The notes under the pieces: generated by a model
Databases searched by the model: none
Told to the model about the DNA's origin: nothing
Seen by the model: the letters and a program-made list of their open reading frames with translations, nothing else
Assembly: GCA_030424845.1 (NCBI GenBank)
Contig: JAUHWC010000004.1
Coordinates: 354,135-418,134, forward strand
Length of the DNA stretch: 64,000 nucleotides
Direction of reading: 5' to 3'
Origin: Alphaproteobacteria bacterium
Lineage (GTDB): Bacteria; Pseudomonadota; Alphaproteobacteria; Sphingomonadales; Sphingomonadaceae
Shown here: positions 35,778 through 44,440 of the stretch, piece after piece
How positions within the stretch are numbered: position 1 is the first letter of the stretch
Layout: the number at the start of each line of letters is the position of its first letter
Program-made: the position numbers and the translations under genes

Positions 35778-35789
35778 TAACGAGCGTTA
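35778..35789. promoter_or_regulatory. inverted repeat TAACG-AG-CGTTA in a divergent promoter
   Basis: A perfect 12-bp dyad in the 132-base gap between the nine-gene operon and the divergent flavin monooxygenase. TAACG/CGTTA half-sites resemble TetR-family operators. No TetR gene is in the window. Confidence 0.4.
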
Positions 35790-35874
35790 CTGCTAGGATA
35801 CTCACGGCCATCGCGAAAGTGGCTTTACGCAAGCAATCGGATTGGGCCATCCTGCGCCGAGGGAGAGAGATTGC

Positions 35875-37053
35875 ATGCACCAGGTGATTATCGTGGGCGG
35901 CGGCCCGACCGGCTTCCTGACGGCGCTGGGACTGGCCCAGGCCGGGGTGGCAGTGCTGCTGCTGGAGGCGGGCGAGCAGATCGTCGACAGCCCCCGCGCC
36001 GCCGTTTACCACTGGTCCCTGCTGGACGGGCTGGAGCGGCTCGGCATTCGCGAGGAGGCCGAGGCAACCGGGATCGTGAAGGACGATTACACCTGGCTGA
36101 TCAAGAAGACCGGCGAACATATCCGCTACCGGCTCGATGTCCTCGATGACCGCACGCCGTTCAACTACAACATCAACATGGGCCAGGACGTGCTGGCCAA
36201 CATCGCCCGCACACGGCTGGAGAAACTGTCCAATGCCGAGATCCGCTTCGGCACACGGGTGAACAGCCTTGCGCAGGATGCCGACGGGGTGAGCGTGCAA
36301 CTGGCCGACGGCGAGGAATTGCGCGCGCAATATGTTGTGGGGGCCGATGGCGCGGGCAGCACCGTGCGCGACTGCCTGGGCCTGACCTTCGATGGCTTCA
36401 CCTGGCCCGAACGCTTCATCGCCACCAACGTCTATCACGACTTTGCCGGCGCCGGTTACGGGCTCTCGACAATGGTGGTGGACGACAAGTGGGGCGCGGT
36501 GATCGTGATCATCGCGCAGGACGGCTTGTGGCGCTGCACCTACATGGAAGACGCCTCGCTGCCCGAAGAAAGCTACCTGGAGCGCCTGCCCGCTGCCTAT
36601 GAGCACCTGTTGCCGGGATCGGGCGGCTACGAATTGTCGCAGGCATCGCCTTACCGGATGCACCAGCGCTGCGCCTCCACCTTCCGCAAGGGGCGCGTGG
36701 TGCTGGCAGGGGACAGCGCGCATGTCACCAATCCCACCGGCGGTTTCGGCCTCACCACCGGGTTGTTCGATTGCTATGCGCTCTGGCCCACGCTGGCGGC
36801 TATCGTGCTGGAGCGCGCAGACCCCGGCCTGCTGGACATCTGGGCAGAAGAACGGCGGGACATCTTCCTGGAACGCACCAGCCCGATGGCCTGCCAGTAT
36901 AAGCATTTCCTGTTCCACGAATACGGCGGCAATCGCGCGGAACTGGACGAGGCGATCGCCGGGATGCGCCGGATGCAGGACGATCCGGACTATTGCCGCA
37001 AGCGGCTGATGTTCACCAAGGGGCTGGAGACCACCAGCCCGGCGGAGCGTTAG
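35875..37053 (+). CDS. FAD-dependent aromatic-ring monooxygenase (MhpA/PheA-like)
   Basis: A 392-residue class A flavin monooxygenase that hydroxylates phenolic substrates with NAD(P)H and oxygen. The Rossmann motif is VIIVGGGPTGFLTALGLAQAG, the DG fingerprint is VVGADGAGSTVR near residue 160, and the GD motif is VVLAGDSAHVTNPTGGFGL near residue 280. GAGGGAGAGAGATTGC precedes the ATG. The stop overlaps the stop of the convergent CmcJ-like gene. Confidence 0.93.
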   Translation: MHQVIIVGGGPTGFLTALGLAQAGVAVLLLEAGEQIVDSPRAAVYHWSLLDGLERLGIREEAEATGIVKDDYTWLIKKTGEHIRYRLDVLDDRTPFNYNINMGQDVLANIARTRLEKLSNAEIRFGTRVNSLAQDADGVSVQLADGEELRAQYVVGADGAGSTVRDCLGLTFDGFTWPERFIATNVYHDFAGAGYGLSTMVVDDKWGAVIVIIAQDGLWRCTYMEDASLPEESYLERLPAAYEHLLPGSGGYELSQASPYRMHQRCASTFRKGRVVLAGDSAHVTNPTGGFGLTTGLFDCYALWPTLAAIVLERADPGLLDIWAEERRDIFLERTSPMACQYKHFLFHEYGGNRAELDEAIAGMRRMQDDPDYCRKRLMFTKGLETTSPAER

Positions 37054-37853
37054 CCGGGCAGGTAGGCGATCGTGCGCAGTTCGATGCTCTGGCGTGGCGC
37101 GGCATCGGGCGGGGCATTAGGATCATCGAAAGCGCTGTGCGCGGTGAACTGGACGGCATCGTCATCGCTGTCGAACAGCTTGAAGGCGAGCACTTCCCAG
37201 GGTTGCATGTGCGGTACCCAGTACCATTTGTGGTCCGGCTGGTAGGCCAGGTTGAAGCCCCACAGCGAACGGTTCACGCCGCCAAGCCCACCGATGATCT
37301 CGCTCGGGAACAGGTCCTGCCGCTTCACCGTGCGCGCATCGCACACGGCAAAGGGGGCGCTTTCCACCATCACGATGGGCCGCCAGACGTTGATCAGCAT
37401 GTGCCGCCCGGCCAGCCGCCTGTCCGCCTCTTCCCTGGGCAAGAGGTCATGGGTGTAATCGGCCACTGTCCTTGCGCCGTAATCGACATGGGCGCCGAAG
37501 GCCGGCTGGTTGTGGCCATGTGTGCCGGTGGCATTGGTGCGCACGACGGGACCGAAGCTGACCACCTTTTCCGCGCCGGTCAGGCGTTGCACCATCGCTT
37601 CGGTTCGACGGCAATAGGCTGCCAGCTGGGCCTTGTCGGTATAGTCGGTCGTCTCGTCAGGCTCATCCAGCAGCACGAAGCCGTTGCGTTCCAGTGCCAG
37701 TTCGGCGGCATGGGGACGCAGGTCGTGGATCGTGACCTCGTGCTCCTCTCCCGGCCAATAGCTCTTGTCGCGTTCGCCGGCATAGAAGGTCGCCTTCTCT
37801 CCGCGCACGACATATTTCATGGTCGCGGTGACATCGCAGGTGACGCTGTCCAT
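37050..37853 (-). CDS. CmcJ/NvfI-family 2-oxoglutarate-type oxygenase
   Basis: A 267-residue protein of the CmcJ/NvfI/GA4-desaturase-like group of non-heme iron oxygenases. The iron ligands are probably His and Asp in FGAHVDYGA near residue 120 and the C-terminal His in TAHSAFDDP; Arg in RQSIELRTI would bind 2-oxoglutarate. Family members hydroxylate or desaturate natural products. It is convergent with the flavin monooxygenase. Confidence 0.82.
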   Translation of the reverse strand: MDSVTCDVTATMKYVVRGEKATFYAGERDKSYWPGEEHEVTIHDLRPHAAELALERNGFVLLDEPDETTDYTDKAQLAAYCRRTEAMVQRLTGAEKVVSFGPVVRTNATGTHGHNQPAFGAHVDYGARTVADYTHDLLPREEADRRLAGRHMLINVWRPIVMVESAPFAVCDARTVKRQDLFPSEIIGGLGGVNRSLWGFNLAYQPDHKWYWVPHMQPWEVLAFKLFDSDDDAVQFTAHSAFDDPNAPPDAAPRQSIELRTIAYLPG

Positions 37854-37958
37854 CTCGCTCGCTCTCTCCTCTAGGCCATCTTATCTTTTGACGGCTTCCG
37901 ATTCTCCCCATAGCCTTCTACCCAAGCCGCCGTCGAGCGGCATGGAGAGGGAGTACAC

Positions 37959-39329
37959 ATGGCCACACCGCAATCGCTGGCGGCGGATGATCCGCGCGCC
38001 GTGCTGGGCAACCGCAAGATGACCTTCGCGCAATATCGCGTGATCGCCATCTGCGTGCTGGTGAACATGATCGATGGCTATGACATCCTTGCCATATCGC
38101 TTGCCGGGTCCTCGCTGAAGACGGCATGGGGCCTGTCCGATGCGGCGCTGGGCACGCTGCTGGCCATGCATCTTGTCGGCATGGCAGCCGGTGCGCTGGC
38201 GGTCTCCCCTGTTGCCGACCAATGGGGCAGGCGGCCCGCCGTGCTGGCCTGCCTGGTCCTGATGAGCATCGGCATGGGCGTGTGTTCCGGATCCGATGCC
38301 TATTGGCAGATGGTGGCAGGACGCCTCGTGACCGGGCTGGGCATCGGCGGCATGACATCGACGGTGGGCATGCTGGCGCTGGAATATGCGCACTTCAAGC
38401 GGCGGGAATTCACCGCCAGCGTGGTTGCTTCCGCCTATCCGGTCGGCACCATCATCGGCGCGCTGGTGGCGGCCGCGGCGCTGGACAGCTTCGACTGGCG
38501 GGCGATCTTCTGGGTCGGCGCGCTGCTGTCGGCCTTGCTCTTTCCGCTTGCTTTCCTGTTCATGTCCGAAAGCCTGGATTTCCTGCTAGGCCGCCAGCCG
38601 AAGAATGCCCTCAAGGCCACCAACAAGGTGCTGCGCCGCATGGGCATTCCCGAAATCGCCCAATTGCCGCCCAAGCCCGAAGGTTCTGCAGATGCGGTGC
38701 TCAAGGAGATTCGCCAGCCGCTTCACGTGAAGGAGCTGCTCAAGCTGTTCCTTGCCCATGCGCTCAACATGTTCGGCTGGTACTTCATCATCCAGTGGGC
38801 CCCGCCGCTGATTGCCGAGACTTCGGGCGATCCCGTGCTGGGGGCCAACTATTCGCAGTACTTCTCCTACGGCGGGATCATCGGCGGCATGACCGCCGGC
38901 TATCTTTGCGGCCTGTTCGGCACGCGGCAGATCATGTGGACGACCATGATCGGCATGGGGGCGCTGATCGCGCTGTTCGGCCTCTATGTCGACAATGCCA
39001 CGGTGATCCTGGTGCTGGCCCCCTTCGTGGGCGCGGCCCTGTTCGGGTCGGCCACGGCCAACTGGCTGACCATCGCCTTTGCCTTCCCGCCGCAATTGCG
39101 CGCCACCGGCTTGGGCTTTGCGACGACCGCCGGCCGCATTGGCGCGGTGGGCGGGCCGTGGGTCGGCGGGCGCCTGCTGGACAGCCGCGCCAGTGGCGAG
39201 GTGGACCTGGGACTGTTCAGCTTCGATGCCACCATGACAATCGCCTCGGTCTGCGCGATCATAGCGGTATCCTCGGTTCTGTCCGCAATCACCTTCAGCC
39301 GCGCGCGCAAGTGGGAGACGCAGGCCTGA
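37959..39329 (+). CDS. MFS transporter, aromatic acid:H+ symporter (AAHS) type
   Basis: A 456-residue, 12-helix major facilitator. MIDGYDILAISLAG in TM1 is the DGxD motif of the AAHS family (PcaK, BenK), and SPVADQWGRRPAV is the loop 2-3 MFS signature. It fits uptake of an aromatic or other small carboxylate for the surrounding enzymes. Its ribosome site is GGAGAGGGAG. Followed by the convergent SnoaL-like pseudogene. Confidence 0.9.
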   Translation: MATPQSLAADDPRAVLGNRKMTFAQYRVIAICVLVNMIDGYDILAISLAGSSLKTAWGLSDAALGTLLAMHLVGMAAGALAVSPVADQWGRRPAVLACLVLMSIGMGVCSGSDAYWQMVAGRLVTGLGIGGMTSTVGMLALEYAHFKRREFTASVVASAYPVGTIIGALVAAAALDSFDWRAIFWVGALLSALLFPLAFLFMSESLDFLLGRQPKNALKATNKVLRRMGIPEIAQLPPKPEGSADAVLKEIRQPLHVKELLKLFLAHALNMFGWYFIIQWAPPLIAETSGDPVLGANYSQYFSYGGIIGGMTAGYLCGLFGTRQIMWTTMIGMGALIALFGLYVDNATVILVLAPFVGAALFGSATANWLTIAFAFPPQLRATGLGFATTAGRIGAVGGPWVGGRLLDSRASGEVDLGLFSFDATMTIASVCAIIAVSSVLSAITFSRARKWETQA

Positions 39330-39354
39330 GCCTTCGTCCCTCGCTTGCAATTCG

Positions 39355-39735
39355 TCAGGAGTGGAAGGCCGCGATGGCCGGCCCGCTGTCGGTATATTCG
39401 CGCAGCTCGGTGATCTTTCCGGCATCGTCGAAGGTCATGACGAAGCAGAACTGGTTGACGTAGGATCCGCCCTTGGCGAGCGGGCTGTCACAGGCCGTCA
39501 TCACCACCACCCGGTTGCCGTCGACCAGCACGCCTTCGTGGGCAAAGCGGATACCGTCCTGCAGCAGGCTGCTCGCTCCGTCGAGCAAGGCGGCAAGGCC
39601 CGCCGGCTCCATCCAGCCCTGCCCCGGCAACCACACCTGCGCCCCGTCGGCATAGCAGGCCTACATGGCTTGCGTATCCAGGCGGCGCACGCATTCCAGG
39701 TAGTCGAGCGCGGCCTGGCGATAATCGATTGTCAT
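39355..39735 (-). pseudogene. SnoaL/NTF2-like gene with an in-frame amber stop
   Basis: From the ATG at 39735 the frame reads MTIDYRQAALDYLECVRRLD TQAM, then TAG at 39663-39661, then continues in the same frame as ACYADGAQVWLPGQGW to AIAAFHS and a stop at 39355. The 126 sense codons make a full NTF2-like domain. The stop replaces one codon between TQAM and ACYAD, so a single substitution inactivated it, unless the downstream part restarts. The start overlaps the stop of the upstream MFS gene. Confidence 0.75.
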
Positions 39736-40976
39736 GCGCTTGCTCCTGCAACTGCTTCGGGATTGCGCCCCTTCGTTTCGACCACGAACAGGGCGAAGAC
39801 ACCTGCCATGAAGGCAAGGCCCAATTGGATGTACATGGCGACATCGAGCCCATAGCTGTCAGCCAGTCGTCCGGCGATGGGCGGGCCGAGGACGCCGCCG
39901 ATCAGCTCGCCGATCATCACCACGATGCCCATGGCCGTCGCCGCCTGCAGCCGGCCCACGGTTTCGGTCGGTATGACACCCATGAACAGCGGGAAGGTGC
40001 CAAGGCCCATCCAGCTGACGAACATCAGCATGGCCAGCAAGGTCACCGGCCCGTTGAAGAACAGCAGGGCGGCCGGTGCGATCATCATCAGGAACAGGAA
40101 GAACACCAGCGGCGGCTTGCGCCCGATGCGGTCCGAGAGCAGCGCCACAAGGATCGCGCCGACGGCGGGGCAGAAGCCGACCACCGTCATCACGTTGCTC
40201 CACACCAGGTCATCATAGGCGCGCGGGCCGTCGAGATAGAGCGGCATGAAGATCGAGCCGACCACGATGGAACCCACCGCGCAGATGCTGACCAGCGAAC
40301 AGACCATCACATTGCGCGTGAACAGCACTTCGAGCGGCAGGAATCCGCCCGGCGGAGGCTGGTTTGCCGCGCCACCGGATGCTTCCGGTTCATCGATGAA
40401 ACGCCAGATCAGGAAAGCAAGGATCACGCCCGGCACGGCAGCGATGAAGAAGGCGGCGTGCCAATCATAGGCCGCGGCGATTCGCACCAGCGTGTAGGAG
40501 CCAAGGGCCGTACCCACGATCGGCCCGAAGACATTCTGCAGGATCCCGGCATTCAGCGCCTGCCGGCTCGATGCCGATGCCGCGGCCATGATGGCAAGGC
40601 AGATCGGCAGGAACGGCCCTTCGGCCACGCCCATGATCACCCGCGAAGCCAGCAGGGTCTCGAAGTTCCAGGCGAAACCGGAAAGCACCGAACAGGCTGA
40701 AAACAGCAGCAGGGCCGTGATCAGGAATGGCTTGCGCTTGCCGATCAGGTCCGACCAGCGGCCGATGACATAGGCGCCGATCGCCCAGGTCAGCGACAGG
40801 CCGGAATTGGCCCAGCCGATCTCTTCGTTGGAAAGGCCGAGGTCCTCCTGCACGAACGGCGCAAGGAACGTGAGCGCCATGCGGTCGAAATAGGCAAAGC
40901 CCCATGCCAGGCCCAACAGCACAAGCACCCGCAATTCATAACCGCGCGGCAGGAATGTCTGCTTGGCGTTATCCAT
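39732..40976 (-). CDS. MFS transporter (ACS/hexuronate-like)
   Basis: A 414-residue, 12-helix major facilitator. GFAYFDRMALTFLAPFV in TM1 and VIGRWSDLIGKRKPFLI in loop 2-3 are signatures of the anion:cation symporter branch. The ATG at 40976 has a GGGAGGGGGATCAG site. Transcribed divergently from the TonB-dependent receptor, so outer-membrane and inner-membrane uptake could be co-regulated from 40977-41323. Confidence 0.9.
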   Translation of the reverse strand: MDNAKQTFLPRGYELRVLVLLGLAWGFAYFDRMALTFLAPFVQEDLGLSNEEIGWANSGLSLTWAIGAYVIGRWSDLIGKRKPFLITALLLFSACSVLSGFAWNFETLLASRVIMGVAEGPFLPICLAIMAAASASSRQALNAGILQNVFGPIVGTALGSYTLVRIAAAYDWHAAFFIAAVPGVILAFLIWRFIDEPEASGGAANQPPPGGFLPLEVLFTRNVMVCSLVSICAVGSIVVGSIFMPLYLDGPRAYDDLVWSNVMTVVGFCPAVGAILVALLSDRIGRKPPLVFFLFLMMIAPAALLFFNGPVTLLAMLMFVSWMGLGTFPLFMGVIPTETVGRLQAATAMGIVVMIGELIGGVLGPPIAGRLADSYGLDVAMYIQLGLAFMAGVFALFVVETKGRNPEAVAGASA

Positions 40977-41323
40977 CTGATCCCCCTCCCAAAGCCGGCA
41001 ATTCCTGTTGGCGGACCGGCGGCATTGTGTTGATTGCACAACATTGTGTCGTCGGCAGCCATGATTATGTGCGTAACCGGTCTGTTTCTGTGTTGCTTGA
41101 TTACGACAATGCGCGGCGTTTGGAACGGTTTTTTGCTTCAAAGTGGTTGCTCGAGACCAAAGTAGGGCTAGAAAGAGCACGGGAGAAGAGAAGAATAGGC
41201 CAATTATGCCTGCGTTTTTCTCCGATCCATAGCTGCCCGAGAATCCCGGTGGCGAATGAACCGGGCCGGGCGGGTCGTTTCAATACGCGGCACCATGTCG
41301 GTGCCGTCAGGGGAGGATGCCTG
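40977..41323. promoter_or_regulatory. divergent promoter region between MFS and TonB-receptor genes
   Basis: No gene is visible in these 347 bases. They contain a TTGTG-N7-CACAA dyad at 41025-41041, a purine-rich stretch near 41155-41200, and a 7-bp hairpin (CGGCACC/GGTGCCG) at 41288-41306 directly ahead of the receptor's GGGGAGGA site. The dyad is a candidate operator, possibly for a GntR-type regulator; this is inference. Confidence 0.35.
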
Positions 41324-43846
41324 ATGAAGTTAAAGACTCTCAGCGTTGCATCATCGCTGGCCATCATAGCCAGCATGGCAGCGCCTGCATACGCACAGGA
41401 TGACGGAGAAGATCGTCCCGGCAACGTTATCGTGGTTACCGCAGAATTCCGCGAAGCCAACCTGCAAGACACGCCGATCGCCATTACCGCGGTCAATGCG
41501 GAGATGCTCGAAGCTCGCGGCCAGACCGGCATTGAAGATATCGCGGCGCAAGCGCCGAACGTGTCGCTTCGCCCACAGCCCCAGAACGGCGGGTCAGGTC
41601 TCATCGCGTTTATTCGCGGCGTGGGCCAGGTAGACTTCAACTATGCGCTTGACCCCGGTGTCGGCGTTTATATCGATGACGTGTTCATCCCGACGCTGTC
41701 GAGCTCACTCCTCGAGCTTATGGATCTCGAGCGCGTAGAAATACTGCGTGGCCCGCAGGGCACATTGGCTGGCAAGAACTCGATCGGTGGTTCGATTAAG
41801 CTGTTCTCGCAGAAGCCGCGGGGCGATGGCTCGGGATCCATGTCGGTGGAATACGGTTCGTACGACCATATTCAAGTGCGCGCGATGGCGGACTTCTCCA
41901 TTACCGACAACCTGTCCATGCGTGTTTCGGGAATGGGACGAAGCCGCGATGGCTATGTAGCAATGCTCGACTATGGCGCCCTGCATCCCGATTCAAATGT
42001 ACTTACCGTAGGCCGTGGTCCGTATACCAACACAGACTACGAAGCGATGGGTGGTGAAAATCTTGTCGCTGCCCGTGCCGCCCTTCGCTATGAAGGTGAC
42101 GGTTTCGAGATCAATGTCTCGGGCGATTACACCCGTGAGGACTCGCAGGCTGTTCCTACGGTTTTGCTTGCGGCTGGCAACCCGGCGCCAATCGGTTCTT
42201 TTGATCCGTTCTCGAGCAATCCATCGGTGTCCGTGGGCTCTGACGGCCAGTCTATTCCGTGGCTCGTTGGTAAGGACGGGAATGCAGTTCTTCTAAACTG
42301 CGCATTCGTTCCTGCTGGGCCGAATAGCTGCGACACGGCGAATAACGGCGGCCGAATTGCCGGCTACGACGCTCGTTTCGTCAGCTATTCAACGTTCATG
42401 GATGGGATGGAACCCAATCCGCAGGCGCCATTCAAGCCCTATTTTGCACTGCCTATCAGCGAATTCGAAGGCTATGGTGTGCATGGTAATGTTACTGTGG
42501 ATCTCAGCGACAACATGCAGCTGGTCTACATTGGTTCTTACCGAGCCTACACGTCTAAGTGGGGCCAGGATCAGGACGCAACGCCGATCCCTGTTGCCCA
42601 GCTGGACAACAAGCTTGACCACAGTGCTTGGAGTTCGGAAATCCGCCTGAATTTTGAGGCGGCTGAGGGACTCCTGCAGGGTACTGTCGGTGGCTACTAT
42701 CTGGACCAGGAGGGTGACTACGAAGCACGCGTTGACCTCAACTACGTAGGTCACACGATCGACTTCATCCACGGTCCGGATACCACGCCCAGCACCAGCA
42801 AGGCACTTTTCGGAACGGTCACTCTGCGGCCCACCGAGGATTTCAGCCTGACTGGCGGCTTGCGTTACACGAAGGACAAGAAGGTCTACACGTACTTCCG
42901 TTCAAACCCGGATGGCGGCATTCCTGGCGCCGGTTGTTTCGACGACCCCGGCGGAAACCCAAGTTCGCTCGACTCGAGCCCGAACTGCGTCCTGACTGGC
43001 TTGTATGACTTGCCTGGGCTGTTCAAAGGCACCCGCTGGGACTGGCGCGTCGTTGCTGACTACCGGTTCTCCGACTCCTTCCTGGCCTATGGCTCGATCT
43101 CAACCGGTTACAAGGGCGGTGGTGTGAACCCGCGTCCATTCGTTCCGGACCAAGCGCTGCCGTTCTCGCCGGAAACAGCGACGACCTATGAAATGGGCTT
43201 CAAGTCCGACCTCCTAGATCGTCGTCTTCGGATTAACGGCGCGGCCTTCCTCAACAAGTACAACAACATCATTCTGGGCAAGCTAGTCTGCCCGGAATCG
43301 AGCCTTCCGACACCGTGTCTGCGGCCGGAAAATATCGGTTCGGCTGATGTGAAGGGCTTGGAGTTGGAAGTGGCATCCGAGCCGGTAGACGGTCTGACGA
43401 TCGACGGAAGTCTCGCAATCCTCGACTTCGACTACACGACTGGCCTCGATGCCAATGGGAATCTCCTCGGTACGTCCATCGCGGGTACGAACATCACGCC
43501 CTACACGCCAGAGCTGACCTACTCGATCGGCATCCAGTATGACCACGAGCTGGACAGTGGCGCGCTCATCTCCGCTCGTTTCGATGGCGCCTTCCAGGAC
43601 GACATCTACTCGAACTCGGAGAATACGGAGCTCTCAAGGGTGGATGATCGCTTCCTCGGTAACTTTAGGCTTGCCTACACCGATCCGGAGGATGAATGGG
43701 TCATGGCTCTGGAAGTGGAAAACGTCTTCGACAAGTTCTACTTCCTCTCGAAGAGCGACGTCACCACCCCTGGATCACTCGGCGTCGTCACCGGTGTTCC
43801 CGGCCTTCCACGTACTTGGAAGGTTTCGGTCACCCGCAACTTCTAA
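41324..43846 (+). CDS. TonB-dependent outer-membrane receptor
   Basis: An 840-residue receptor taking up a large or scarce molecule across the outer membrane using TonB energy. Signal peptide to about residue 25 (ends PAYAQ), TonB box region NVIVVTAEF, plug domain with LERVEILRGPQGTLAGKNSI near residue 145, then a beta-barrel ending LPRTWKVSVTRNF with terminal Phe. Two cysteine pairs in extracellular loops. Its third-position GC is clearly lower than that of flanking genes, suggesting a different history. Likely imports the substrate of the neighbouring enzymes. Confidence 0.95.
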   Translation: MKLKTLSVASSLAIIASMAAPAYAQDDGEDRPGNVIVVTAEFREANLQDTPIAITAVNAEMLEARGQTGIEDIAAQAPNVSLRPQPQNGGSGLIAFIRGVGQVDFNYALDPGVGVYIDDVFIPTLSSSLLELMDLERVEILRGPQGTLAGKNSIGGSIKLFSQKPRGDGSGSMSVEYGSYDHIQVRAMADFSITDNLSMRVSGMGRSRDGYVAMLDYGALHPDSNVLTVGRGPYTNTDYEAMGGENLVAARAALRYEGDGFEINVSGDYTREDSQAVPTVLLAAGNPAPIGSFDPFSSNPSVSVGSDGQSIPWLVGKDGNAVLLNCAFVPAGPNSCDTANNGGRIAGYDARFVSYSTFMDGMEPNPQAPFKPYFALPISEFEGYGVHGNVTVDLSDNMQLVYIGSYRAYTSKWGQDQDATPIPVAQLDNKLDHSAWSSEIRLNFEAAEGLLQGTVGGYYLDQEGDYEARVDLNYVGHTIDFIHGPDTTPSTSKALFGTVTLRPTEDFSLTGGLRYTKDKKVYTYFRSNPDGGIPGAGCFDDPGGNPSSLDSSPNCVLTGLYDLPGLFKGTRWDWRVVADYRFSDSFLAYGSISTGYKGGGVNPRPFVPDQALPFSPETATTYEMGFKSDLLDRRLRINGAAFLNKYNNIILGKLVCPESSLPTPCLRPENIGSADVKGLELEVASEPVDGLTIDGSLAILDFDYTTGLDANGNLLGTSIAGTNITPYTPELTYSIGIQYDHELDSGALISARFDGAFQDDIYSNSENTELSRVDDRFLGNFRLAYTDPEDEWVMALEVENVFDKFYFLSKSDVTTPGSLGVVTGVPGLPRTWKVSVTRNF

Positions 43847-43856
43847 TTCGGATCAA

Positions 43857-43880
43857 GGGTTCCTGCTAGCGCAGGAACCC
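43857..43880 (+). other. perfect 10-bp stem-loop after the TonB receptor
   Basis: GGGTTCCTGC and GCAGGAACCC flank a TAGC loop, 10 bases after the receptor stop. No T-run follows, so it is more likely an mRNA-stabilising hairpin or a first part of a tandem terminator with the element at 43902. Confidence 0.6.
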
Positions 43881-43901
43881 AACCGGCCTAGAGGAAAACA
43901 C

Positions 43902-43940
43902 AAAAGGGGCGCAGACCAAAAAAGGTCTGCGCCCCTTTTT
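43902..43940. terminator. bidirectional Rho-independent terminator
   Basis: A 16-bp perfect stem (AAAAGGGGCGCAGACC with its complement, 43902-43917 and 43924-43939), A6 loop and flanking A and T tracts in both directions. It ends transcription of the TonB receptor from the left and ihfB from the right. Confidence 0.93.
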
Positions 43941-43985
43941 CATGTTGGAAGGCCTGCTATCGCGGTTGATACCCCGTAACTGCAG

Positions 43986-44270
43986 TCAGTTGTCGCGGTT
44001 CAGCCTTTCACGCATTTCCTTGCCCGGCTTGAAATAGGGCACGCGCTTGGGCGGCACATCCACTGCATCACCAGTGCGCGGATTGCGCCCGATGCGGCCT
44101 TCGCGCTGGCGCGTGGAGAAGGTGCCGAAGCCGCGCAGTTCAACGCGCCCGCCTTCCGCAAGCCTTGCCGCTAGTTCTTCGAAGAATACGTCGACGACCT
44201 GTTCGATTTCTTCCGGTCGCAATTCAGGATTATCAGCCGCAAGTGACTGCAGCAGTTCGGATCTTATCAT
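43986..44270 (-). CDS. ihfB: integration host factor subunit beta
   Basis: A 94-residue DNA-bending protein of the HU/IHF family that pairs with IhfA in recombination, replication and transcription. MIRSELLQSLAADNP at the N-terminus, VELRGFGTFSTRQREGRIGR and NPRTGDAVDVPPKRVPYFK are IHF-beta landmarks, with the intercalating Pro in RNPRTG. The ATG at 44270 gives the normal length; longer starts lack family similarity. Confidence 0.95.
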   Translation of the reverse strand: MIRSELLQSLAADNPELRPEEIEQVVDVFFEELAARLAEGGRVELRGFGTFSTRQREGRIGRNPRTGDAVDVPPKRVPYFKPGKEMRERLNRDN

Positions 44271-44440
44271 TACCACCCCTTTCCGGGCCCGGCACACGCC
44301 GAAGCATCTCAGAGATTCTTGTTCGTACGCACGGTGCGACCCGATGCCCATGTACGCAGCTGTCATTTAGGATGGCAGAACATGCCGCACAGTGCAATTG
44401 CCGAGTGGCGCGCAAAGCCTGGCGGTTTGGCAGGTTTCGC

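Noticed and set aside
34513..36918. Extending the serine hydrolase start to 36918 (801 codons)
   Set aside because: The extra 392 codons are antisense to the flavin monooxygenase. The TTG at 35742 has a strong ribosome site and gives the normal family length.
39661..39663. Programmed amber readthrough or pyrrolysine in the SnoaL-like gene
   Set aside because: No pyl genes or readthrough context are visible; a single nonsense mutation is the simpler explanation.
41155..41200. Riboswitch in the TonB-receptor leader
   Set aside because: No cobalamin or other known riboswitch core is recognisable; only one short hairpin is near the ribosome site.
43857..43880. Calling the first hairpin after the TonB receptor an intrinsic terminator
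   Set aside because: It lacks a T-run; the hairpin at 43902-43940 fits the role far better.
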